From Alligator mississippiensis (taxonomy: Eukaryota; Chordata; Crocodylia; Alligatoridae): a DNA stretch of 64,000 nt. Positions 1 to 12,400 of the stretch are shown in pieces. The stretch's first letter is position 1, and the number at the start of each line of letters is the position of its first letter. Location: NCBI RefSeq assembly GCF_030867095.1, contig NC_081824.1:235936719-236000718 (forward strand), written 5' to 3'. Under the pieces are notes generated by a model. The model ran no database searches, was not told the DNA's origin, and saw only the letters and a list, made by a program, of their open reading frames with translations. Position numbers and translations under genes: made by a program.

Positions 1-523
1 AGTATTTCTTATCTGACAGTGATGAGGGAGGTAGTTCACTTCACGGCTCATTGTCTACCCAATCCCTTCTAAACTCTTCCTTCCACAGCTGTTATCAACC
101 CTCTCTTCTTTCTAATGGTCTTGATGTTCCACCAATCAAGCTACCCTTGTTCTGCAATTCTGCTCTGTTAGCTGTTCCTGATAATGAGGCTCCTATTTCA
201 CAGCCCTGGAGATTGTTTTTAATTCATTCTGGTGAAGTAATGTTTGTTTTTACTTCAATCTTAAACTGAATAATAGTCCTAGGCCCCTAGCTTATTAGTA
301 AAGCTTCTATTCTGTTTTTAACTGTAGATAAATATGTGTCATTTTATATTTGATAAAGCACCTCACCATCTCACCCCCCCCCACACACCACCCCATTTCA
401 AATTTCTAGATTTGCCAATGGATGTGACTTTTAGAAATTGATTTTTTAGAGGCAAGCATTTCAAAGTGCCATCCTGAGCTACTTACGCATTATCTTTCTC
501 TTCTGTTAGTTAGGGGCAACTAT

Positions 524-786
524 AGGCCCCTGGCAGACATCACTGTGGTTGCATGCTAAATGAGCATCTTATGAGAAATCCTAACATGCCAGTACTGGGC
601 TACATGTTAAAATTATTGTGGGATGCTTCCATGCCGCAAGGAAGTTGCTATTTCTGTGAGCAACTTCTTTGTGACTGATCTGCAATTTTTGGCTGTGGAT
701 GAACTGGTTTAATGTGTAACATGTTACAGCTTGTCATGTGATAGTTGCATGTAATGTGCAACAACTGTAATATCTGCCAGGGGCAT
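524..786. mobile_element. MITE with about 30-bp terminal inverted repeats
   Basis: The left end reads GCCCCTGGCAGACATCACTG and the reverse complement of the right end reads GCCCCTGGCAGATATTACAG. Similarity continues about 30 bases inward (GTGGTTGCATG against TTGTTGCACA). The interior is A/T-rich without an ORF. Flanks suggest a short duplication (ATA on each side), but the exact boundary and superfamily are uncertain. Confidence 0.55.
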
Positions 787-952
787 AAGTTGCAAAGATT
801 TTAAGTGAATTTACTTAAGACGTAAAACTGGTATTGGTAGAATAGAAAGTAAGGATCCAAGTCGCCTTGCAACACTGGTACTGTAAGTAATAAACCACTC
901 TGGAAGCCAAATATGTCAACTTTTGGAGCAGACTTAAATACTGTATAATTCA

Positions 953-1180
953 GGGGTGGGCAGTTATTTTGGGCAGAGCTGAAAGCGGCTTACCGAGTTT
1001 TGGCAAGCCATCAAGGGTGCCATAGTTAGCCCTGCCCCTTGACAGGTGCCTTGCCCCCCGGTTGCCATCTTGGGACCAGAAGTCCCACCCCCTTACCCCT
1101 GACCTTTGCCACCAGAAGTCCCTCCCTGGAAGTATTCCTTTCAGCAAGGGGGTTTGCCATCTCTGAACCAGAAAAATACC
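953..1180 (+). mobile_element. hAT-type fragment, CAGGGGTGGGCAR terminus
   Basis: Begins CAGGGGTGGGCAGTTATTTT and continues with GAGTTTTGGCAAGCCATCAA. The same two blocks occur in reverse orientation at 8540-8625, so this is one family. The CAGGGGTGGGCAA terminus is typical of non-autonomous hAT elements. The right boundary is not resolved. Confidence 0.6.
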
Positions 1181-1320
1181 AAATTATATTCTAAAAATCA
1201 AACATCTACAACATTCATTAATTTCATTTAAAAATATTTTTGTCCTGATTTCTGTGTTTGTGTAGTGTGCATAGAGGTGATAGTATAATAGCTTAAAATG
1301 AAGTCTTATTCTTTTATATT

Positions 1321-1495
1321 GTGGGAGGGTGTGGGTGGGTGGGTATAGATTTGTGGGTATGTGGGGTGTGGTGGAGGGGGTGTGTGTGTGTGATTTGTGG
1401 GGGAGTGAATAGGGGTGTGTGTGGTGTGAGTGGGTATGTGTTTTGTGAGGAACTGTGAGTGTGTGGGGGGGAAGGTGGCTGGGGAGGGTTTTTAG
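1321..1495. repeat. G/T-rich low-complexity tract
   Basis: Irregular runs of GTGG, GGGT and (GT)n with almost no C on the + strand, including GTGTGTGTGTG near 1381-1392. It is purely compositional; several G-runs could form a quadruplex. It lies in a THUMPD2 intron. Confidence 0.7.
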
Positions 1496-2254
1496 GGTTC
1501 CAGTCATGAGTGGGGGCCTAATTTAGCACATGGATCATTTTGGGGTGGAGGGAGGGGTGGTGTGTGGAGTCAGAGCCATCCCTAGGGGTGTGTGGGGCCT
1601 GGGACATATCAGCATGGGGAGGGTGGCGAGTGTCCGGAGGACGGGGTGGGGGGAGGGTGGTGGTGAGCAGCAAGAACACGGAGCTGGAAGCATGCAGCAG
1701 CCATGGGGGAGCTGGCGGTGCATGGTAGTTGCAGCAAGGCCTGTACAGCACTGTCCGCAGAGGGCCCCCCAAAGTGCGGGGTGGTTGCCCTGATTCGCTC
1801 TCTCCCCTAGGGACAGCCCTGTCTGGAGGACATGCATATACTGAGCAGTGCTGAGCTGTGGTCATGGCTTGAAATGCTGTTAATTCTGTGGAAGTATATG
1901 GTAAATCACCAGCCTGCTGGCTTTGGACTAATATCAGGCATAGTTTGTACTCTTTCTAAATAGGTGCTAAACTGCTACTGAAAAATGTTTTTATGAACTA
2001 CCTAAAACTTGTAGCAGTTCCAAAAAAGTAAAATGCGTCATTTCTGGGTGAACAATGTCTGTGGATACTATATGCAAATTGCTCTCGTTGTGTTTCTTTC
2101 AAGGTTGTTTTTTTTGTGTTTTTTTCAAATTTGTCCCTTGCTTATGCCCAGGGAGAGCAGGGTTGGACCGTAAGGAGTGGGGGAAGGGCTTCAAGGAGAA
2201 GAAGTTGTGGTGGAAGGGGTGCAGAAGGGCTACCTGACCTCCCCCTTGCCCCCA

Positions 2255-2440
2255 AATTTATTTTCCGTGCTGTAGCAGTGTGGGGTTGACAAATTCAAGA
2301 CAAACCTCCAAGAATTGGATTATGTACCTGGAAAATTATATCAAATGTATAAATTTTCCATATATAGAATTTAATTATTGGGGGTGGGGGTCATCTTATA
2401 GTCAGAGTCATTTTCTATTCAAGTAAATATGGTATATATA
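2255..2440. repeat. Degraded element with TATTTACT-type terminus
   Basis: Contains GGGGGTCATCTTATAGTC and ends TTCAAGTAAATATGG. A closely similar end, TTGAGTAAATATGG, occurs at 10757-10772. This GTCTTA...GAGTAAATA terminus is common in reptile DNA transposons (recollection). The left end is not located. Confidence 0.4.
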
Positions 2441-3075
2441 GAACTTCAGTCAGGCTAATTGGCGCCACTGAATGACAATGACAGCCTACCCCACTGCTAA
2501 TTAGCTTGACCATAGCACCATTTGGATATTGCTTCTGATCTATGAAGCATCTCATCTAGAGTAGCACAGTAAGTTTGTGGGTGCTGAATTTGCCTTATAA
2601 ACATGTCTGTAGTACCATGGAACTATTAATCAGATAAATTAACATGCTGGCCTGAGCAGTTCACTTGGACAAGGAGAGGTGCTTAGCTTGTTTCTCACAG
2701 ATGCCTCATGCATTCAGAAATTCATAGAATCTAATTATGTTCTTTTTTTTAACCCCTTTCACCTGGAATGCCTTCTGTCCAAAATATTTTGAAACTTAGT
2801 TACAGAAAATTAGGATGGAGTTAGTGATTCTGTTCCTACCTATACTGATTTTTTTTTGACATACATGCATAATTCTGGGGAAAAAATAAAATGAATATAT
2901 GACATGGTCTTTTAAATATAGTAAGCATTTTTTTAAGTTCTATACTGCGCGTGTAATATTCTTAGACATTCACTCCATTATTGTTAATTACTGTAAATAC
3001 TTTATTATATATAATTTATTAATGCTGAGTGACTTAAGAGTGTATGTGTGTGTAAGTTGTTTTTGTTGCTTTTAG

Positions 3076-3476
3076 GAAGAATGGTCCATGAAATTCAACA
3101 ACTTGTAATTGAGGAACCCAGTTCATGGCTGGAAACAGTTTCTAGGTGGAAAAATCTTCATGACGATGAGATAAAAAAAGAAAACCTTGTACCTCAAAAG
3201 AGAAGATCAGAAGAGGAGATAAATATTACAGCTAAAAAACAGAAGAAAGAAAAATTGATAGAGGCAGATTCTGAGGAACATCAAATGGAAGAGCAAAAGA
3301 AATGTGTGGTGCCAGAGGGAAACAATAATGAGGACTCTCTGACTGGAAGAAAGATTTTCCTAGAAGATGCACCTGAAACTAGTAAAGATAAATCAGTTGA
3401 AAGTAATAATCACAGCTTCACTTTTAGAGTTTCTTGTCGCTGTAGTGGAGCAGTTTCAAAAGTATTTACGTCACAG
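3076..3476 (+). CDS. THUMPD2: THUMPD2 exon: linker and start of THUMP domain
   Basis: The acceptor is a T-rich tract ending TTTTAG and the donor is CAG/GTATAC. The exon enters with two bases completing a split codon and leaves in phase 0. It encodes 133 whole codons: a tryptophan-containing helical segment (SSWLETVSRWKNL), then a long charged region rich in K, E, R and Q with a basic run KKQKKEK that could be a nuclear signal (inference), then the first THUMP strand FTFRVSCRCSG. The charged stretch is the fastest-evolving part of the protein in the family, so alignment there will be poor. The in-frame ATG just upstream at 3048 is intronic and is not the start. Confidence 0.93.
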
Positions 3477-6400
3477 GTATACTGAAAAACAAAATTGCTG
3501 ACTATAATGATATAATGAATTGTAGCTTATAATGTTAAATTGAAGTGCCTTATAATTAATAATACCATAAAATTAAATTGCATGTACTAGGCTAACAAAC
3601 AGATCTATCTATTTCTGATTTTTTGTTTTTTTTTAAAGAATCTATCTGTTCCTTTCAGTGTTAAATATGTGCTGGGGCAGAAATACAAGTGTTGTCATTT
3701 TGTTTCAGAGCATCATTTTACCCTAAATATTTTTCAAATGAGTAGCTCCTATTAAGGATATACTATATTTATGAGGTAGCAATAAGTTTTGACATCAGGG
3801 ATGCAAAAAGATCATCAGAACTGCAACTCAAGTTCTGTTAATTTTATTTGAAGATTGGCAGAACTTAGCTTTTTGAAATTTTCCAGTGAAGTCAGTGACC
3901 AGTAAAAAGAAAGGCCTTGATTCTGTCAACATTTAGATGCGTGCTTAACTTCATGCACCTTCAGGTGTCAAAAGCGGTTTGCAGCTTTTCCAGGCATAAA
4001 ATACCTAGAAATCTGTAGATCTTGGCTGCACTTCAGAGTAATGTATTGTAAGGAAAAAATAATTGCAGTCATCAGGGTTTCCTGGGTCAAATGATCTTTC
4101 TGTAGGAGTTTCAACAGTAGTAATGTGACTTCTATCGCATCTACCTGTTTCTTATCGTCTTAAGTATCCACTACTTGCTATTGTCAGAGAGAGGATACTG
4201 GGCCAGATGGACCTTCATTCTTACCCTGTATTACAGTTTTTACAGTCAATTATATTACATATACTATTAAATATGTATCCAGTAGGCAACCATCAATCTT
4301 CTGGATCATGGTGTACATGTAAGAGGTCTAGTCAGGTGCTTGATGAATCCACTTGTATGGAGTCCAGTGACCATCACACCAAGAACTTCAAGGTGTATGC
4401 CTAGGCAAGAGTATGGAGGCTGCCAAAGACTTACCATCTCCCCTTTAGACCACTGAGACTGAATCCAAAAGCTAGACTGAGGCCAGATGTTCAGTGCCTT
4501 GACGGTTGTAGCTTCTGCCAGAGAGCAACAGATAAGAACTGTTGCTGGTTGCCTACACCGCAGCAAAGGCGGGTTTCTGTCAGGGCAATGCTCTTTAGCT
4601 TTTCTCCAAGCAAAGCGTACCCACAAGGCAATGGCGGCCAGGGTTTTGAGGTACCCTATGCTCACCTTTGCTCTGGAGACTGCAACATTGTGGTATTTTT
4701 TTATAAGCTACCCTGCCATGAGTAGCCCTATCATGTTGCCACCAGGCCCCCCAGTCAGATGCAGTTTATGATCATACCCAGGGCCATTTTAAGAAAATGT
4801 TATTTATATTTTAACAAACAAACAAAGAAACCCTTAGCCTTTCCCACCCTCGTGAGATTTTGGGGGTGCGGGTATTTTCCACCTCAGGCTAACTTTTCCT
4901 CCCACCCCTAGTGGGGTTGGAGTTCTTGGCCTTGTGACACACTTATTCGTCCCTACTAGAGAGCAGCCAGTTGGGTAGGATGAAATTAGTGGCTTTGCTT
5001 CTGTGAAAAGGCAAACTTGTATAGCTGAGCTACATGTTACATGGCTGCTACTGACAGATATCTTCCTAGAATCCATGGGGAATGTTATAGTCATGTCTCA
5101 CAATCTGTCTATCATGCACAATTTTCTTTTAAGCTATCCATAGTAGTAACATTGATAGTAGTGACTAGCTGAATTAATGTATTCTAAGCATGGAGGCGTT
5201 TCCTTGCTTAAAGAACTACAAACTAGTAAAAGCTTAAATGTTCTTATCTCTGGCATGAGCCATATTGGGAACAGGTAGTGAATGTTTTGATGCTTCATGG
5301 ATGAGTAATGAAAGCATTCATTTTGACAACTATGTTGTACCTGTGGAATTTAAGACATTTTTCTCATTAACAGAAATGAGTTTTGCATTGCTAACATAAG
5401 AGAAAGAGATGGATTTTTTTCCTCCTTGGAACTGAATGTCATTTATAGAACAAATGTATTGATAATGTGCATTTGTATGGGCTACTGAAAGCACTGGGAG
5501 TTTGTACAAACACTGCAGTGAGCACATTTCATTTAAGTTCAACTGGCATTCCATATTTTAGATGAAAGAAATGTCTCTGAAACATGTAACATCTCTAAAA
5601 CAAAAGAATGAATTTTTAGTATCCTTGCTTGGGATCTTATTTTTTCCCACAGAATTTCTTTTAGGTGAGTGATAAGAACAATAATTTAGTTTGTTTCATA
5701 GTACAGATTATGTTAACAGGCTGAAGGTTTGGGGAAAATGTTGTCCTCAGTGCACTTGGATAGTTATGCTGAACTATGGCACAGATACAGCGAGAATATA
5801 TAGTGCAGTATGATGATAACGATGCCATATAAGATTACAGATGTTCAGGAATGGTCTGACAAAAACAGGTTTCTTTTGAAAAATGGCATTTTGTTGAAAC
5901 CAAAACTTTTGGTGGGAACATACACAACACTTCAACCAGGACAAGGAGTTCTCAGCTTTAGGCTCTGTGATAGCATTCTTGGTCAAAATTGACTTCTCCA
6001 ACACTGTGTACAAGTCCAGCATGCCAGACAGGGCACTAAGGGCCTGAAGGAATGGCTACAGCTGGGGGTTATCCAGGAATGGAAGACAGTTGGAAGGTTT
6101 GCTTGGAAAGTAGGAAGCTGAAATTTGAGTTTCAGGTCTGAATTGGGCAGGATTTGAACTTCAGCTTCCTACCCTTGTTACACCTCTTGCCCATTGCATC
6201 AATTATTTATTGGTCCACAAAGAGTGAGAGGGAGATGTAGGGACATGCACCCAGAATGTGGGAGATGAGTCTCTGGCTTAGGCAGGCAGACCAGGGAGTT
6301 TTAAACTTGGTTTCCCAATCGCAAGAAAACCTCCAATGGTTGTTAGGACAATAGGGTCTTCTGGGCCATATGGATCTTCCCTTGGTTTTGACCAAGAATG

Positions 6401-9400
6401 CCATCACGGGGCCTGAAGCTGAGACCTCCTTTTCCTGGTTGAAGTATTGTGTATGTTCCCACCAATAGTTTTGGTTTCAACAAAATGCCATTTTTCAAAT
6501 GAAACCTGTTTTTTGTCAAACCATTCCTGAACATCTGTAATCTAATATGGCATCGCTGTTATCATACTGCACTATATATTCTCTCTGTATCTGTGCCACC
6601 TATAAATTTCAGGTTTCTTTTCTTCTTAGTGGCTCTCATTTTTTTTTTTTTTTTTCTCTAGGAGGTTGGAAGAATGATTGGTGTCACTCTTCTAAAACAA
6701 TTTGGCTGGAAAGCTGATCTGAGAAACCCTGATCTAGAGGTAAATGAGCTTGTTTACTGAATTATTTCTTAATGGTTTTAGAATGACACTGTCAGCATAG
6801 GTTTTTTCTCTCCTGTCATTATTTGGTTTTTGGTTTTGGAGCATAGAATGCTTTTATCTGTGAAATATACTGGCATAGGACTGCTACTTTGTCCTACAAC
6901 TAGACCTCTCTCCCTGCTCTGCTACTGACCTGAACAAGGAAGTACTGGTTTTCATGTAGCAAAAAGTTATCACTGAGAGCTGGAGAAGGAGCCACTGCTA
7001 TACCTTAGCACCATGATTTCTAATTGCGGAGGTTATAATCCAGCGCAGAAGTGACCAAAGGTTTGCTTTCACTCATAGCCTTAGGTTAGACCAAATGGTG
7101 GGTTTTCAGCCTTGCTCCACATCAGCAGCGAGCAGCCTTATCAAACTAAAAGTCTGTTCAGTGGTCACTCAAAATCAGGGCACCTTCCTTTATCAAAGGC
7201 CAAGTTCTTGCTGGCTTGGCTTCTGTCAGGATTAAGTTTGGCAAGCATTTTGTCTCCACGTAGGTATATCACGTAGGTATACCAAATCATTCTGGCTTCT
7301 CTGAAAAAATTAACTAGTAGGACTTCAGTTCTAGGGGGAAGGGGCTACAGTGTACTGGAAACAAACCTACCCAGACCCTTTTGGGTGCTACACACAAGCA
7401 GTTGGACTCTGCTTTGCCCGGGTCTTTAACTCAGAGCGTCATGTCCAGCAGCTGTTTCAGCCTGCCAGGAATGGCTGGAAGTGCAGACCATTGTCTGCAC
7501 CTTTAGTCACTAGGGTCAGGTAGGTCTTGATCAGGGATGGGCAAAGTCCGGCCTGTGGGCTGGAGCAGCTGTTTCCCAGCAGCCCCTGCCCATGTTGCTG
7601 TGACTGGTTTCCATGGAGACCCCAGCAGCAGCAGGGCCATGACAGTGCAGGGCCAGAGTTTCCATGGAGATCGGCTCCAGCAGCACTGGCAGGGTGTGCA
7701 TAGCTGGTCAGGGAGCTGCTTTGGGGCCAGGGCTGAGATCTTGTGGTGGCAACATCCGGCCCTGGGATATGCAGGCAGCAGATCGCAGCTCTGCTCTGGC
7801 TCTGGACCACACTGTTGCAAGATCCCAGCTCCAGCCCTGGAGCAGCTCGCCACCTAGCCACGGGCCCTGCCAGTGCTGCTGGGGCCAGTCTCCATAGATG
7901 CTCTGGCCCCGGGGCTGTCATGGCCCCATGGCTGCTGGGGCCTCTGTGGAAACTGGTTGCAGGAACGTGGGCATGGACTACTAGGAAATGGAGTCCAGCT
8001 GCTGGCTGGATTCTCCATTTTGCCCACCCTGGTCTTGATGCACTTTATTTCTATTGCATTCCCCATGCGTCTTCCAGAAGGTACTATAAAGGGGAGCTAG
8101 CTTTGTCCTGAAAACTTTTTTGAGGCATTTATGAGCTCAGTTTCAGGTGGAATGCTTGAGCTTCAGGTCCTTGCATATTATCCAGATTTCACTAGATGTT
8201 TACAAACTACTGCTGTTGGCTTATGCAAGAATCTCTCTGCCTTTGGCTCTGTTCATCTTCTTCCCAAATTCATGAGCCCTACTTGGTGGAGTTGTCTTCT
8301 ATAAGCATTATGCCAAAATATCCTTAAGCTTGTCTTTTAGCAGACTAAAGACTTCAGTCCACCGTCTTTTCAGTTCAACAGTGTCTAAGGCCATGTGTGT
8401 ACAGCCTCTGCTGAACTACTGCTAACAAGCCCATTCATCCTTGTTCAGAATGCACCAAAGTCTAGAAAATAAGCAGCGTACCTGCTTTAGCACAGCTTTG
8501 AAAATACATTAGGACATCTTAAGTCTATTAATATATATCTGCCCCTGGCTGCCTGTCATGCAGCCCTTGATGACTTGCCAAAACTCAGTAAGTGGCCCTC
8601 CACCCGAAATAATTGCCCGCCCCTGGTGCAGACATTGCCCAAATAGCTGTTAGGGTCCATCTCTTACTGGTATTTATGGCTGGCCAACTCTTGGATGATA
8701 TCACAGCTTATGCTCACTGGGGCAGAAAAGCTTCTATTACTGACTTTAGGAATGCTTGTTTGAGCTGCTGAGGTGTACATCGGAAAGGCAGTTGTGTTCT
8801 TCATCACAGGCACTCTGGGAATGGGCATTTTCAAATTGTGTGAATGACTTAGGAGCATGAATTTCTTTCGATTTTGATTTGGGGGGTTTTTGTGTGTCTT
8901 TTTCCAGTGCAAATAAGTGACTTGGGTTTTGGTGGCTTTGGAGTAATTCTAGCCCTGCAAAACCTGTTGAGAGGCCCATACTCTCTTGTCCCATTGAACC
9001 ATTTCCTTTTGGGGTATCTTTTTTGGGGTTTTTTGTCAGAGTTTTGGAAAGATTCCATCCCTGGCCACCCCAATTTTCTCTCCCAAATACTTCTTATGGG
9101 CCTTTGTAAAACTTGCTTAATATTAAGAGACTATGCGAGGGATCTTTATATTCTGAAAGGTATATTCAGTATGTTGTTTACTACTACAGAAGTGTAAAAA
9201 AGAAAAAAAAGAAAGGGGTGCATTCCTTGATTACTTAATAGAAGTCTCAAAGACACATATGTCCAGTGATGAACTCCTACTGGACATACAATGTCTATAG
9301 GACTTGCTTAACTTACTATTTTAAAACTATTTAAATTTGGGTAACCTACTGTTCCTACCTAATTTCTAAGAGTGTGGTGTTTTTAATAGGCTTAGGCTTT

Positions 9401-12400
9401 TATGAAGGTCAAAGAAATGGCATTTTGTTTAGTTTAAATTGTCTAAAACTGCTACCATATTAACTTTAAAATGAAATCTTTATTTTGTAACTTTTGTTTT
9501 TATTATTATTTCAGATTTTTGTCCATCTAAATGATGAGTATTCTGTGGTGGGGATTCCTGTCTTCAGGTAGATATTCTTGTCTCATAGCATGTACATCAG
9601 ACACTTCATATTTTAATAAATGAGAGAATCAAATTGGCTGCTGTAATTTATTTTTACTTAATTAGTATCACTTGGACTGTCATAAATCTAGATCATATAA
9701 TTTATCTAGTGTTCATGTGAATACCTCAGCCAAAGTTTTCTGAAATAAGAGCCTTAAGTAGGCAGCTAAATCCAGTGGTCTTTTTTTCAAAAGTACAGTA
9801 TCCACTGACTTTTCCTTCTGTTTGAGTTTCAATGAATATGACTACATTAAGGCGTTTATGTATGACAAGACACAGGCCTAAGAAGATAATTTCTTTAGGA
9901 TTTCCTTTTTATATGGACTATCTCAGCTTGGTATCTCACCTTGGTTATTGTTTGCAGACTTCCACTGTCAAATAGAGAGTACATCAAAACTGCAGGACTG
10001 CGCTCTACTATAGCTTGGGCTATGGCATCTCTTGCTGAAATCAGTGTAAGCAAACATTAATACAGATTAGCACTAACTAGCAATATAGGGTCCTGCATAA
10101 AAAAGAGTGGTGTTTGTCTGAGAGCTGAGGATTTTGTGGCTCAGATAGTGGGAATAGTGGTAATCTGATGGAAATCTGTTAGGAAAAATTGGATATAATT
10201 TTTCTCTTAACACCATTGGCCCTCTAGGCAGCACAGCTCTGGATTTCAGAAAACATCTGAAGTTCTCAGAGATGGTCTGATGAAAGCAACCTGGACCCCC
10301 TGACCTGAAGTTCCCCACAGTCTCTCTCTCTCTTCTTCCCCCTTCAACTCCCCACAGTCTTTCTCCCTACCCTCTTACTATCAGACTGCTCAGGTTCTGT
10401 TCCCTCCTGGGTCATGGAGCACAACATGTGGAAGTGTAGCCCTTGCCAGGCCATGCAGCAGTGGTGGGGCAGGGGATGGAGTTTCCATGTGCTCCATGCT
10501 TGGGAGGGAATCCAGCCCAAGCCCAAGCCAGAGCTGAGCTGCACCTGAAAGTAAGGTTGAGGAAAAGAAGCAAGAGAGGGCTAGAAGCTGCAAAAGGCAA
10601 GTAGAAGGGGTGGGGAGAGGCTGCTGTGGGTCTGACTCTGGCCCTGACCCAGGATCCATAGCAGCCACCTGCCCCCCTCATTGTACATAAATCACAGATG
10701 AGCCCCCCCTTGCTGATCGGGTTGGGGGGGACGGGGATGGACGGACTTTGTCTTAGATTTGAGTAAATATGGTATTCGTTGTTTCGGAAAAGCTAAACAT
10801 TTTGAGCTTTTCCCACATAAATTTATATAGTAGATACATTCCATTAATATCTAAAAATAAATTTTACCTCAAAGACTGTGTGGAAACGTGTGCCATGTTT
10901 CAAGCGATACTGTCTTTACTGATTCTTTTCATTACGTTGTCTTATACTGAATTTGATCTTGTAATTTTGCTGTTTATTGTCGACCTTTTTTTTTTTTTCA
11001 GTGGGAATTTTTGGGTATTCAGCCCATCATCAGAGTGGGCTTGTTGCATCGGAAGACAAATTGATGTTGTCTTGCTTTGTGTATAATATCCTTCTTATTT
11101 CTGTTTGTAGGCTGGTGCATTTGTGTTAGACCCCATGTGTGGGTTGGGAACAATACTCTTGGAAGCTGCAAAAGAATGGCCTGTAAGTTCAAAGGTTCTG
11201 ATGGGTAGGATCTTAACAAGATGGCATTGCAGTTCTATTGTATCAGTTTATTTTAAGAATGTGACTTGTAATTTAAGTGTGTGTTCTTGCTGGAAAATTG
11301 GAGCCAGGTTTATTTACAAAAAACTTGCAGGTTTCTTTGGGGTTTTATTAGGTAAGTTTTAGTTTTAAAATATTTCCAAAATATATAAAGAGCTCAGTCC
11401 TATATACTGTCCCCACAGCCATTGCAAGCTGTTGGAGAATCTTAGTCTACACTGAGATTCTTTCACCTGCTCTAGTGTTTTTACCCAGGTGAAGGGGTCT
11501 TAGCAGGGTTGTCTTACTGAGGTCACTATTAAAGCCTTGTACCTAAATAGGTGAGAATTCCCTCAGTGTAGGAGCAGAGACATACAGCTACAGGCTGTAT
11601 TCAAAAGATGCTTATGCTTGCCAGAGTAGAGGTTACTTCTGGGATAGTGCCACAGCACAGTGTATTACAAGAACCATAAGCAGTCCAGTTCCTATAAGTA
11701 ACTAGGGATGTGCTGTTGTAAGTCAGAAGCCCCCCCACTTCTCTAAATGACAGGTCTCTGGAGCAGCCCAGAACTGGAAGGGTACAACTATGGCACAAAA
11801 GTGTAAAGTGCTCCATCTGGAGACGAACAACCCTCAACGTACTAGCAGGCTTGGTGGCGCCAAACAGACTAGCACCACGACTGAAAGGGACCTAGGGGTA
11901 ATAATAGACCAACGTATGAACATGAGCCGTCAGTGCAGTGCTGTAACCAGCTGGGCAAACCATACTTCGGCATGCATCAACCGATGTATCTCAAGCAAAA
12001 CCAAGGAAGTGATTCTTCCACTTTGCTTGGCATTGGTGAGACTACAGCTGAAGTACTGCATCCAGTTCTGGGCACCACACTTCAACAAGGACATGGAAAA
12101 GCTTGAGAGAGTCCAGAGAAGAGCCACCCATGTGATCAGAGACTTGCAAGGCAAGCCATACGAGGAAGGGCTGAGGGGCTTGGGCCGCCTCAGCCTAAAA
12201 AAGAGAAAGCTGAGAGGGGACTTGGTAGCAGCTTACTGCTATACCATGGGAATACATCAAGGGCTCACCCTTGGGGAAAACCAGGAGTAATGGCCACAAG
12301 CTCCTGGAAGACCATTTCAGGCTTAACAGTAGGAAAAGCTTATTGACAGTTAGGCTGTCCAGACTGTGGAATAAACTTCCTCCAGAGGTGGTGCAGTCGC

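Larger units (their letters stand above)
1..3075 (+). other. THUMPD2: THUMPD2 intron (5' part), repeat-bearing
   Basis: No exon is recognisable, so the preceding coding exon lies upstream of the window. It contains a small inverted-terminal element (about 524-786), a hAT terminus at 953, a G/T-rich tract (1321-1495), a G-rich block (about 1530-1810) and an element ending in TTCAAGTAAATATGG near 2435. 2450-3040 is A/T-rich with nothing recognisable. Confidence 0.75.
3477..6661 (+). other. THUMPD2: THUMPD2 intron
   Basis: 3,185 bases. It holds a short LINE 3' relic at about 4180-4245 and the 5778-6597 inverted-repeat element. 3480-4180 and 4250-5770 show no gene and no repeat I can name. The acceptor polypyrimidine tract at 6640-6658 is an uninterrupted T run. 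Confidence 0.8.
6740..9514 (+). other. THUMPD2: THUMPD2 intron
   Basis: 2,775 bases carrying a palindromic hAT element (7532-8031) and a hAT end (8540-8625). The remainder shows no coding potential and no named repeat. Confidence 0.8.

Noticed and set aside
51..269. Upstream THUMPD2 exon candidate
   Set aside because: The translation does not resemble the missing N-terminal part of THUMPD2 and no splice sites fit.
5810..5992. Similar peptides read from both arms of the inverted repeat (5810-5992 + and 6534-6343 -)
   Set aside because: The similarity follows from the inverted DNA repeat; short, no known domain and no evidence of coding constraint.
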